A stretch of 64,000 nt of DNA from Hymenobacter terricola. Lineage in GTDB: Bacteria > Bacteroidota > Bacteroidia > Cytophagales > Hymenobacteraceae. Made by a program: the position numbers and the translations under genes. The notes under the pieces were generated by a model. That model was not told the origin of the DNA, did no database searches, and saw only the letters and a program-made list of their open reading frames with translations. This document shows, in pieces, positions 54,575 through 62,718 of the stretch. The first letter of the stretch is position 1; each line of letters opens with the position of its first letter. The DNA is taken from contig NZ_JAGEMO020000027.1 of NCBI RefSeq assembly GCF_017921975.2, positions 37,955-101,954 of the forward strand. The letters run 5' to 3'.

Positions 54575-56056
54575 ATGGAAATGAAAAGCGACTTGGTAGA
54601 AAAAGTAAAGTTTTGCTTCACTAGCAAGGTTATCAGCCAGCTCAGCATGTTGGTCGACGAAACCGAGCCGGGAGTTGAGCGGGCCCTGAGTAAATCGGTG
54701 CCGCTGGTTCTCAACGGGATGCTGAGCCAGGTAGAGCGCGGCGTGGCCCCCGCGGCCCTGCTCAACATGGTGCGGGAAGCCGACGCCGCCGAAGTGCTGA
54801 CGCAGCTATCGGAAGCCCGCGCGGACTGGCACGAGCGCGGCACCAACTTACTACTTGACCTGCTGAGCGATACGTACCGCAGCACCGTAAACCAGATTGC
54901 CGTTGACGCCAGCATCCGGCCCACGGCGAGCGGGACGCTGCTGCAGGTGGCAGCCACGGCCGTGCTGGGCGTGCTGGGCAAATTTGCCGCCGAAAATGAC
55001 CTCACGCCCTCGGAGTTTATTCTATGGCTGCAATCGCAGAAAGATGCCATCAGCGCAGCCATGCTGCCGGCTTTTGGGAGCAGCGCGCTGGTTACACAGC
55101 CCAGCCAGGCCGCCGCGCTGCGGCAACCCGCGGCGGTGCCGCCCCGCATGACGGCCCCCGTGCGCATGGCCCGCGAAGAGCCCGCGTACGCCCCTGCGGC
55201 CGGGCCTCAGGGCATCGGCAAGCTGCTGAGCTGGCAGTGGGGCGTGGTGCTGCTGCTGCTGGCCGTGGGGCTGGGTTATTTCTTCGGGAGCGACTACTTC
55301 GGGCGGGCCAACCGGCCACTGGAACGCACGGCCACTACCGCTACCCCTGATGCAGAAGTTATTGCCTCCGAACCTGCTGACCCGATTACGACCGCGCCTC
55401 CTGCTGCCAACGAAACGCCACCAGTGGCTACGGCGGCGGCCCCAGCTCCAGCCCCGGCGGCCACTGCCACAACGGCCCCGGTAGCGGTGGCCCGCCCCGC
55501 CGCCAGCCGCCCCGCTCCCACGCCCCGGCCCGAGCCAGCCGGGGGCCGCTACGACATCAACCGCGATACCTACATCTACGACACCGGCCGGCCCATCCTG
55601 CTGACTCTGGCCGACGGCAGCCACCAGAAAGTAGGGGCCAACTCTTCAGAAAACCGCTTGTACACCTTTTTGGCGACGGCCGCCGTGCAGGTCGATTCCG
55701 TGAACCGCACCAAGGGCTGGATAAATTTTGACCGTGTGTATTTCGAGCCCGGTTCGGCCACCCTCACGTCCGAATCGATGCCGCAGCTGCGCAACATCGC
55801 CAGCATTCTCAAAACCTTCCCGAAATCGGTGGTGAAAATCGGGGGCTACACCGACAGCACCGGCGTGGCGCTGAGCAACCTGGAGCTGAGCGAAGCGCGG
55901 GCCCGCGCGGCCATGCTGGCCCTGGCCAATATGGGCATCGACCTCGACCGACTGCAAGCCAAGGGCTACGGTGCCAAATACTTCGTATCGCCGAATACGA
56001 CGCCGGCTACCCGGTCGCTCAATCGCCGGGTCAGCATTCGCGTGCTGAAAAAGTAG
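54575..56056 (+). CDS. OmpA-domain protein with cytoplasmic helical domain and internal membrane helix
   Basis: A 493-residue protein. There is no signal peptide; residues 1-170 are helical with a DUF937-like section ('VLGVLGKFAAENDLTPSEF'). One membrane helix (220-238) is followed by an Ala/Pro/Thr-rich linker (about 245-325) and a C-terminal OmpA peptidoglycan-binding domain (about 375-493, 'YFEPGSATLT', 'GGYTDSTG', 'NRRVSIRVLKK'). The expected topology is N-terminus in the cytoplasm and OmpA domain in the periplasm, so it would link an inner-membrane protein to the cell wall. Function is unknown. Confidence 0.82.
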   Translation: MEMKSDLVEKVKFCFTSKVISQLSMLVDETEPGVERALSKSVPLVLNGMLSQVERGVAPAALLNMVREADAAEVLTQLSEARADWHERGTNLLLDLLSDTYRSTVNQIAVDASIRPTASGTLLQVAATAVLGVLGKFAAENDLTPSEFILWLQSQKDAISAAMLPAFGSSALVTQPSQAAALRQPAAVPPRMTAPVRMAREEPAYAPAAGPQGIGKLLSWQWGVVLLLLAVGLGYFFGSDYFGRANRPLERTATTATPDAEVIASEPADPITTAPPAANETPPVATAAAPAPAPAATATTAPVAVARPAASRPAPTPRPEPAGGRYDINRDTYIYDTGRPILLTLADGSHQKVGANSSENRLYTFLATAAVQVDSVNRTKGWINFDRVYFEPGSATLTSESMPQLRNIASILKTFPKSVVKIGGYTDSTGVALSNLELSEARARAAMLALANMGIDLDRLQAKGYGAKYFVSPNTTPATRSLNRRVSIRVLKK

Positions 56057-56264
56057 CGGCCGGATGCAGCGGCATGGTCTGAGCCGGCCGGGGAAGATGC
56101 CGCGCGATTTATGCGGAACCCATTTTCAGTAAGTTCCTCATTAACAACCCGTATTTATCAGGATAAACCGCGTAAAAACGCGACAGAACTTTACAATACC
56201 TCTGCATGGGCGCAATGCCGCCGGGCTGAGAGTCCCGGCTTAGCCACCGTTTTCTTGTTCCAGC

Positions 56265-56576
56265 ATGAACTCAAATTCAACGTTTTCCCTGCCTGCCGGG
56301 TCCCTCGGCGACGTCGCGTTTGTGACTTACCTGTACTATCGGCAAGCCCGCAACGTGGCCGCCACCGCCGCCGATTTTTCGGCCTGGCTGGCGTCGTTGC
56401 CGGCCGCCGCCCGCGCCCGCGCCGAAGCCCGGGGCCCGGCGGCGGCCCGGCTGGTGCCGGACTTTAAACGGTTTTTGCTGGAAGCCCGGGGCCACCGACT
56501 GGTTGATTTTATGGCGTCCCGGCTGGCGCCCACGGTGCTGGCCTATTGGCTGGCGCTGCCCGATGAGGACCTGTAG
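56265..56576 (+). CDS. Hypothetical protein, 103 residues
   Basis: A small protein with an ATG start at 56265, Ala/Arg-rich, with a plausible helical middle ('ADFSAWLASLPAAARAR') and no signal or membrane helix. No family was recognised. The high GC of this stretch makes chance open frames common, so the gene call is moderate. Confidence 0.4.
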   Translation: MNSNSTFSLPAGSLGDVAFVTYLYYRQARNVAATAADFSAWLASLPAAARARAEARGPAAARLVPDFKRFLLEARGHRLVDFMASRLAPTVLAYWLALPDEDL

Positions 56577-56760
56577 CCAACTATCGGCCGGCGGCGGTAA
56601 CGGGCGCAACAAGACCATTCCACGATTTTTGGTCACTTTTTATATGGCCGGGTAATGACGTGAGTGCCTTCGCAATTAGCTAACCTGGGCTTATCCTCAT
56701 CATCATCCTGGCCTCGTTACTTCGTCGGCTGTTAAGTAACTTGGCCGCGAGCCCTGCTGC

Positions 56761-56817
56761 CCCCACAACCCGCCAAGGCCGCTGCAAAACCAGCGGCGGC
56801 CTTGGCGGGTTGTGGGG
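56761..56817. repeat. Long GC-rich inverted repeat
   Basis: Perfect 22-bp arms (56761-56782 and 56796-56817, starting ccccacaacccgcc) with a 13-base loop. It lies 51 bases before the start of the next gene. It may terminate upstream transcription or form a leader hairpin; no T-run follows. Confidence 0.75.
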
Positions 56818-56867
56818 GCGCTAAGGCGGCAAAATTGTGGCCCGGTTACTTCATCTTTTCTTCTTGC

Positions 56868-57944
56868 ATGTCCCGAAAAAAGGTTCTGTTTCTCATCGGT
56901 TCACCCAATCAGACCACGCAGATGCACCAGATTGCGCAGCTGCTGGAAGACGAATTCGAGCCCTATTTCAGCCAGCTTTACTACGACGGCTGGATGCGCG
57001 GCTTCTACAAATTCCTGCTCCGGACGGGTGGCCTGAACCCCACCATCGTCACCGGCAAAATCAAGGCCAAGGCCGATAAGTACCTGGCCGAGCATGGCCT
57101 GAACAACGACTTTGAGGGCCGGCAGTTTGGCAACACCTACGACCTCATCGTGTGTTGCTCCGACGTGATTGTGCCCTGGCCGCTGGTGCGCGCCACCAAA
57201 ACGGTGTTTGTGCAGGAAGGCATGACCGACCCCCTCAACCTGTGGGGCCGCCTCATCCGCAAGCTCAACTGGATGCCCATTCTGGCCATCGGCACGGCCC
57301 TGAACGGCCTGGCCAACTGCTGCGACATCTACTGCGTGGCCTCGGAAGGCTACAGGAAGCACTTCAACTACGTGGGCGTCGACCGCAACAAGCTCATCGT
57401 GACGGGCATCCCGAACTTCGATAACATCGAGCAGGTGCGGCACAATGACTTTCCGCATCACGGCTACGTGCTGGTGGCCACCTCCGACCTGCGCGAAACC
57501 TACACCCCCGAAAACCGGCCCAAATTCATCCGGGAGTGCGCCCGCATTGCGGCCGGCCGGCCCCTCATTTTCAAGCTGCACCCCAACGAGACGCTGCCCC
57601 GCGCCGTGGACGAAATCAGGCAGCACGCCCCGCCCGGCACCCTTATTTATACGGAAGGCAACACCGACCACATGATTGCCAACTGCGTGGAGCTCATCAC
57701 CCAATATTCGACGGTGGTATACGTGGGCCTGGCGTTGGGCAAGCCGGTCCATTCCTATTTCGATGTAGACGACCTGAAACGCAAACTCCCGTGGCAGAAC
57801 GGCGGCACGTCGTCGCGGCGCATTGCGGCCATTTGCCGGGCCTTCAGCCGCTTCGAGGGCAGCGGGCCGGCCTTCCTGCGCCAGTACCAACCCGAGGACT
57901 TTGCCGCGTCGGAGCGGGCCGATGAGACCTTGGCAGTGCATTAG
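56868..57944 (+). CDS. Putative glycosyltransferase or capsule-type polysaccharide protein
   Basis: The ATG at 56868 gives 358 residues; a frame open to 56802 runs through the inverted repeat and is not a likely start. The N-terminus has a Rossmann-like 'KVLFLIGSPNQT'. The C-terminal half carries 'KLHPNETLPR', 'IYTEGNTDHMIANC' and 'STVVYVGLALGKPVHS', which are features of GT-B transferases and capsule proteins related to UDP-GlcNAc 2-epimerase folds. It likely handles the sugar made by the downstream genes. Confidence 0.65.
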   Translation: MSRKKVLFLIGSPNQTTQMHQIAQLLEDEFEPYFSQLYYDGWMRGFYKFLLRTGGLNPTIVTGKIKAKADKYLAEHGLNNDFEGRQFGNTYDLIVCCSDVIVPWPLVRATKTVFVQEGMTDPLNLWGRLIRKLNWMPILAIGTALNGLANCCDIYCVASEGYRKHFNYVGVDRNKLIVTGIPNFDNIEQVRHNDFPHHGYVLVATSDLRETYTPENRPKFIRECARIAAGRPLIFKLHPNETLPRAVDEIRQHAPPGTLIYTEGNTDHMIANCVELITQYSTVVYVGLALGKPVHSYFDVDDLKRKLPWQNGGTSSRRIAAICRAFSRFEGSGPAFLRQYQPEDFAASERADETLAVH

Positions 57945-58073
57945 GGCCGCTGGTTTCGGGCCGCATTTTAATCAATTAGGAAACAGGGAATTATTCATAA
58001 TAATCGAGTTTTCGGGCATTTTTTTAGCGTATTTCAGTTTGATTTCCGACTACCCCGTACCGACTGCTTATTC

Positions 58074-58880
58074 ATGCCCATCCCCCGAATCTTAACCGTT
58101 GTGCAGGCCCGCATGGGCTCGTCGCGCCTGCCGGGCAAGGTATTGCTGCCGCTGGCCGGCCAGCCCCTGCTGGTGCGTATGGTGGAGCGGGTGCAGGGCG
58201 CCCACCTGGCCGGCGCCGTGGTAGTGGCCACCACCACCGAGGCCGCCGATGATGCCGTGGCCGCCTGCTGCGCCGCCCACGGCCTGGAATGCTTCCGGGG
58301 CGATGCCCTGGACTTGCTCGACCGCCACTACCAGGCCGCCCGCTACTACGGGGCCGACGTGGTGCTGAAAATTCCGTCTGACTGCCCGCTCATCGACCCG
58401 GCCATCATTGATGAAGTGGTGGGTTTTTACCTGCACTTCGCCGACCGCTACGACTTCGTGAGCAACCTGCACCCCGCCACCTTTCCCGATGGCAACGACG
58501 TGGAAGTAATGCCCATCGAAGCCCTGGAAACGGCCTGGCGCGAAGCCAAGCGGCCACTGGAACGCGAGCATACCACCCCTTTTTTCTGGGAAAACCCCGG
58601 CCGGTTTCGCTTGGCTAATGTGACCTGGGACTCGGGGAAGGACTTTTCAATGAGCCACCGCTGGACCATCGACTACCCGGAAGACTATGCATTCATCAGC
58701 GCCGTTTACGCTGCTTTGCATCCAACCAGGCCGGATTTTGGCCTCGATGACATTCTGCAATTGCTGAACCGGCGCCCCGACATTGCCCAGCTCAACGCCC
58801 ACCTGACGGGCGTGAACTGGTACCGTAACCACCTCGACGAGCTCAAAACCGTGGACCCGTCGCAAACCCGCAAAATCTAG
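58074..58880 (+). CDS. spsF: SpsF-like cytidylyltransferase family protein
   Basis: A 268-residue protein with the nucleotidyltransferase signature 'VQARMGSSRLPGKVLLPLAG' near the N-terminus, 'KIPSDCPLIDP' and 'SHRWTIDYPEDY'. Members of the SpsF/CMP-NeuAc-synthetase-like group activate acidic sugars or serve in spore-coat and surface glycan pathways. Its place before the transketolase, aminotransferase, dehydrogenase and NeuB-type genes suggests it activates the final sugar with CMP. The cytidine specificity is inferred. Confidence 0.85.
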   Translation: MPIPRILTVVQARMGSSRLPGKVLLPLAGQPLLVRMVERVQGAHLAGAVVVATTTEAADDAVAACCAAHGLECFRGDALDLLDRHYQAARYYGADVVLKIPSDCPLIDPAIIDEVVGFYLHFADRYDFVSNLHPATFPDGNDVEVMPIEALETAWREAKRPLEREHTTPFFWENPGRFRLANVTWDSGKDFSMSHRWTIDYPEDYAFISAVYAALHPTRPDFGLDDILQLLNRRPDIAQLNAHLTGVNWYRNHLDELKTVDPSQTRKI

Positions 58881-58963
58881 TTGTCAGTTGTTCGTTGTCA
58901 GTTTTTTGATGCGACTGGCGAACGACCTAAAAACTGACAACTGACAACAAACAACTGACAACT
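58879..58963. repeat. Heptamer repeat, site 2, in nested inverted arrangement
   Basis: AGTTGTC-like heptamers fill 58879-58906 and their complements (aactgac-like) fill 58929-58963. The arms pair over most of their length, so the element can form a long hairpin. It begins inside the SpsF stop codon and ends 9 bases before the next start, filling the gap entirely. Confidence 0.85.
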
Positions 58964-58972
58964 ATATACCCT

Positions 58973-59830
58973 ATGACCAATACCAAACGCCAAGAGCTGT
59001 CCGACCGGGCCCTGAAGGTGCGCGAGCACATCGTGCGCCTCAGCACCAACGGCGGCTGCTTCACCGGTGCCTCCCTGAGCTGCGCCGACCTGCTGGTGTA
59101 CCTCTATTCCGACTTCCTCAATGTGCGGCCGGATAATCTCACGGACCCGACGCGGGATTACTTGTTCCTTTCCAAAGGCCACGACGTGCCGGCCCTCTAC
59201 GGCACGTTCGTGGAGCTGGGCTTTATTGATAAAGCCCGCCTCGACCACCACCTGAGCACCGACGACCACATTTACTGGCACCCCAACCGCAACGTGCCGG
59301 GCGTGGAATTCCACTCCGGCTCGCTCGGCCACCTGCCCGGCGTGGCCCTCGGCGTGGCGATGGATTGCCGGATGCGCGGCCAGGACAACAAGGTCATCGT
59401 CATCACCGGCGACGGCGAGTTGAACGAGGGCACCGTCTGGGAAAGCCTGTTGGTAGCCAGCGCCCACCAGGTCAACAACCTCACGCTGGTAGTCGACCGC
59501 AACCATTTCCAGGCCAACGTGGCCACCGAAGACCTGATTCCGCTGGAGCCGCTGGCCCCCAAGTTTGAGGCCTTCGGCTGCGAAGTGCGCCGGATTGATG
59601 GGCACGACTTCGCGCAGCTGGAAGAAGCCTTTTCGGCCCTGCCCTTCTCCGATACGAAGCCGTCGGTCATCATCTGCGACACGGTGCGCGGGCGCGGCCT
59701 GCCCAGCATCGAAGCGCGGGCCGACCGCTGGTTCTGCAACTTCTCGGCTGATGAAGTAACCGAGCTGCTGAAGGAGCTACATAGCCAGGAAGCCACCAAA
59801 CTCACCAGCGAAACGCTGACGGTACGGTAG
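58973..59830 (+). CDS. Transketolase N-terminal subunit
   Basis: A 285-residue protein with the thiamine diphosphate binding half of transketolase. The SKGHDVPALYG section (about 67) and the GDG motif (146-148) with NN (168-169) are intact. Full transketolase has about 660 residues; here the enzyme is split into two genes. It would transfer a two-carbon unit between sugar phosphates in the cytoplasm. Its setting in a surface-sugar cluster suggests a dedicated role. Confidence 0.92.
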   Translation: MTNTKRQELSDRALKVREHIVRLSTNGGCFTGASLSCADLLVYLYSDFLNVRPDNLTDPTRDYLFLSKGHDVPALYGTFVELGFIDKARLDHHLSTDDHIYWHPNRNVPGVEFHSGSLGHLPGVALGVAMDCRMRGQDNKVIVITGDGELNEGTVWESLLVASAHQVNNLTLVVDRNHFQANVATEDLIPLEPLAPKFEAFGCEVRRIDGHDFAQLEEAFSALPFSDTKPSVIICDTVRGRGLPSIEARADRWFCNFSADEVTELLKELHSQEATKLTSETLTVR

Positions 59831-59836
59831 AATTAA

Positions 59837-59899
59837 GTAGCGCGGACTTTGTAGTCCGCGAGTAAACGATTCATCCGCGGACTACAAAGTCCGCGCTAC
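59837..59899. repeat. Inverted repeat between the transketolase subunits (family C)
   Basis: Perfect 24-bp arms (gtagcgcggactttgtagtc... and complement, 59837-59860 and 59876-59899) with a 15-base loop. Each arm also contains a small inner palindrome. It sits 6 bases after the first subunit's stop and ends 5 bases before the second subunit's ATG. Confidence 0.85.
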
Positions 59900-59904
59900 A
59901 TCCC

Positions 59905-60858
59905 ATGACCTACGAAGAACTAATCAAAGAAACCGCCCTCGCCGATGAGCGCATCGTGGTGATGACGGCCGAAAACCGCGCCCTCATCCGCAACCTGCCG
60001 GCCGTGCTCGGCCCGCGCTTCATCGATACCGGCATCACGGAGCAAACGCTCATCGGCGCGGCGGCCGGCCTGGCCCTGCGCGGGCGCGTGCCGATTCTGC
60101 ACGCGCTGGCCACTTTTCTCACGCTGCGGGCCTTCGAATTCATCCGCACCGACGTGGGCATCGGCCAGCTGCCGGTGAAGCTGAGCGGCTTTGTGCCCGG
60201 CTTCCTCTCCGACGGCAACGGCCCCACCCACCAGGCCATCGAGGACGTGAGCCTGATGCGCGGCATCCCCGGCATGACCGTTTTCGCGCCCGCTGATGAG
60301 GCCGATATGCTCGCCATGCTGCCGGCCATCTGGGCCTCGCCATCACCGGCTTATGTGCGTGTCAACACCCGCCCGGCTACTTACGAGCACGCTCCGTTTG
60401 AGATAGGCAAGGCTGAAATAGTGGCTGAGGGAACCGACATCACCATCCTCACCTACGGCATGCTCTTCGAGCAAACAATGGTGGCCCGCGAGCTGCTGCA
60501 AGCCCAGGGCAAATCCGTCGGCCTCGTCAACCTGCGCAGCCTCAAGCCAATTGACGAAGCGGCCCTGCTCGACGTGGTGCGGCGTGGTTCGCTCATCGTG
60601 ACGGTGGAAGACCATTTCGTCACCGGCGGCCTCTTTTCCATTCTGGCCGAGGTGCTGCTGCGCAACCAGCTCACGGCCCGCGTGTTGCCACTAGCGCTGG
60701 AGGAGCGGTGGTACCGCCCCGGCCGCCTCAGCGCGGTGCTGGAGTACGAAGGCTTCACCGGCCGCCACATTGCCCGCCGCATCGCTGAGCACTTGGGCGA
60801 GTCGGGAGCGGCTATTACACCGGGTCCGGCCGTGCTGGAGAACCAGTTTGCGGAATAA
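59905..60858 (+). CDS. Transketolase C-terminal subunit
   Basis: A 317-residue protein: pyrimidine-binding domain with the catalytic 'TGITEQ' (Glu46) followed by the C-terminal domain. Together with the previous gene it makes a complete transketolase. The 74-base gap to its partner contains only a large inverted repeat, which may set the ratio of the two subunits. It is cytoplasmic. Confidence 0.92.
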   Translation: MTYEELIKETALADERIVVMTAENRALIRNLPAVLGPRFIDTGITEQTLIGAAAGLALRGRVPILHALATFLTLRAFEFIRTDVGIGQLPVKLSGFVPGFLSDGNGPTHQAIEDVSLMRGIPGMTVFAPADEADMLAMLPAIWASPSPAYVRVNTRPATYEHAPFEIGKAEIVAEGTDITILTYGMLFEQTMVARELLQAQGKSVGLVNLRSLKPIDEAALLDVVRRGSLIVTVEDHFVTGGLFSILAEVLLRNQLTARVLPLALEERWYRPGRLSAVLEYEGFTGRHIARRIAEHLGESGAAITPGPAVLENQFAE

Positions 60859-60872
60859 CTGCGGCTATTAGC

Positions 60873-61304
60873 ATGATTGTAACAGCGTCCGAAAGAACGT
60901 TCCTAAAGTTCACTAGAAGGGTATTGATTATTTGGACTATTGAAACCTTCTTCAATTCTATTGCTGGTGCAACATGGGGCTATTTCTCTAAATACAATTC
61001 AACTTTTTTCCTAGAACTCCTATGGGGAAGCTTGCTTGTATATGCTTCAATCAAAGCAGTATTTCATTTACTTCCTTATTGGATTGCTTATCGTTTTTTA
61101 TCGCTTCCCAATAAGCCCATTGCTCACTTTGTAGCAACGCAAGTTGGTCTATTCATTTTCGTATCCTTAATAGCAGGCGGAATTTTTGCCTGGAACCTGT
61201 TTTATAATGACCTCTACCTTGCTGTTGGAATGGTCATTTCTTCAGCAATTGCCGCTTTTCTTTTTGCTTATTTCGAAAAGAAATATGACATGAGTCGCGT
61301 TTAA
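60873..61304 (+). CDS. Small AT-rich integral membrane protein of unknown function
   Basis: A 143-residue protein with four hydrophobic segments (about 15-35, 45-75, 85-108, 115-135). It is much richer in A and T than its neighbours, and codon use differs. No family was recognised. It sits 14 bases after the transketolase gene and 30 before the aminotransferase gene, and may have been inserted into the cluster. It could be a transporter-like or anchoring protein; this is a guess. Confidence 0.6.
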   Translation: MIVTASERTFLKFTRRVLIIWTIETFFNSIAGATWGYFSKYNSTFFLELLWGSLLVYASIKAVFHLLPYWIAYRFLSLPNKPIAHFVATQVGLFIFVSLIAGGIFAWNLFYNDLYLAVGMVISSAIAAFLFAYFEKKYDMSRV

Positions 61305-61334
61305 GTTTTCACGCTTGCTTTGCCAATTTCCCCC

Positions 61335-62669
61335 ATGCCCAACACCGTTTCCTCCAACGAGAATTACCCCGACATCACGAAGTCGGATGAGCTTTACGCC
61401 CGCGCTCAGAAAATCATGACGCCCGTGACCCAGACCCTCGCCAAAGGCCCCGGCCAGTACACCAAAGGCGTGAGCCCCAAGTACGTGAAGCGCGCCAAAG
61501 GCTCCCACATCTGGGACGCGGACGGCAACGAATACCTTGATTTCCAGATGGGTATTGGCCCCATTTCGCTGGGCTATGCTTACCCGCGGGTAGACGATGC
61601 CATTCGCGCCCAGTTGGAAGACGGCATCACGTTTTCGATGATGCATGAGCTGGAAGTGGAGCTTTCGGAGCTGATTCACGAGATTATTCCCAACGCGGAG
61701 AGCATCCGCATCAGCAAAACCGGCGCGGACGTGTGCTCGGCGGCGGTGCGGGTTTCGCGCGCCTTCACCGGGCGCGACAAGGTGCTGTGCTGCGGTTACC
61801 ACGGCTGGCACGACTGGTACATCGGCACCACCAGCCGCGACAAAGGCATTCCTACGGCCACCAAGGAGTTGACCGCCGCTTTTGAGTACAACAACATCGA
61901 TTCGCTGAAAGCTTTGCTCGATGAGAATGTGGCCTGCGTGATTCTGGAGCCCTTTATTTTCGACGCGCCCAAGGACAACTTCCTGCACGAAGTGGCCCGG
62001 CTGTGCAAGGAAAACGGCACGCTGCTGATTTTCGATGAGATGTGGACCGGCTTCCGCGTGGCCGTGGGCGGCGCGCAGGAATATTTCGGCATCACGCCCG
62101 ATTTGGCGGTGTATTCCAAGGCCTTTGCCAACGGGATGCCCATTGCCCTGCTCACCGGCCGCCGCGATGTGATGGAGCTGTTCGAGCAGGACGTTTTCTT
62201 CTTCACCACCTTCGGCGGCGAGGCGCTGAGCATGGCCGCGGCCATGGCCACCATCGCCGAAATGCGCGAGCAGAACGTGCCCGCCCGCCTCGCCGAGCAA
62301 GGCAAAAAGCTCAAGGACGGCTACAACGACATTGCCGCCGAGCTGGGCCTGACCGCCTTCACGAAATGCTATGGCTACGACTGCCGCACGATAGTAACTT
62401 TCGACGCCTCGGCCGGTAATCCGATGGAAATCAAGGCCTTTATGCAGCAGGAGCTATTCAAGCGCGGCATCATGTGGGGCGGCTTCCACAACATGTGCTT
62501 CTCGCACTCGGATGAAGACGTGGCCTACACGCTCTCGGCCTACCGCGAGGTGCTGCCGCTGCTGAAAGAAGCCATTGAAGCAAAAGACGTGGCCTCGCGC
62601 CTGCTGGGCGAGCCGGTGGAAGCCGTGTTCCGCAAGGTGACGAATGCTGCGCCGGTGAAAGCCAAATAA
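61335..62669 (+). CDS. Class III aminotransferase, GSA-aminomutase-like
   Basis: The ATG at 61335 is preferred to a TTG at 61320. The 444-residue protein is a glutamate-1-semialdehyde aminomutase-like PLP enzyme with the Schiff-base Lys262 (YSKAFANGMP) and 'FDEMWTGFR'. Heme synthesis normally uses such an enzyme, but this copy lies in a surface-sugar cluster and probably aminates a keto sugar. Its neighbours (SDR, NeuB-like) fit that reading. Confidence 0.88.
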   Translation: MPNTVSSNENYPDITKSDELYARAQKIMTPVTQTLAKGPGQYTKGVSPKYVKRAKGSHIWDADGNEYLDFQMGIGPISLGYAYPRVDDAIRAQLEDGITFSMMHELEVELSELIHEIIPNAESIRISKTGADVCSAAVRVSRAFTGRDKVLCCGYHGWHDWYIGTTSRDKGIPTATKELTAAFEYNNIDSLKALLDENVACVILEPFIFDAPKDNFLHEVARLCKENGTLLIFDEMWTGFRVAVGGAQEYFGITPDLAVYSKAFANGMPIALLTGRRDVMELFEQDVFFFTTFGGEALSMAAAMATIAEMREQNVPARLAEQGKKLKDGYNDIAAELGLTAFTKCYGYDCRTIVTFDASAGNPMEIKAFMQQELFKRGIMWGGFHNMCFSHSDEDVAYTLSAYREVLPLLKEAIEAKDVASRLLGEPVEAVFRKVTNAAPVKAK

Positions 62670-62672
62670 AAA

Positions 62673-62718
62673 GAACGTCATGCTTATCTGGCGTCCGCGC
62701 AACCGAAGCATGACGTTC
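62673..62718. repeat. Inverted repeat, family A copy 2
   Basis: Perfect 13-bp arms (gaacgtcatgctt and complement) separated by 20 bases. The outer arms match family A at 1806-1860. The right arm contains an ATG that can start the next gene (62710). Confidence 0.85.

Noticed and set aside
56208..56245. Sequence resembling the GGGCTGAGA part of a thiamine riboswitch
   Set aside because: The other conserved thiamine riboswitch parts (such as the CCTGAT and GGGTAATGCC sections) are absent and no thiamine gene follows.
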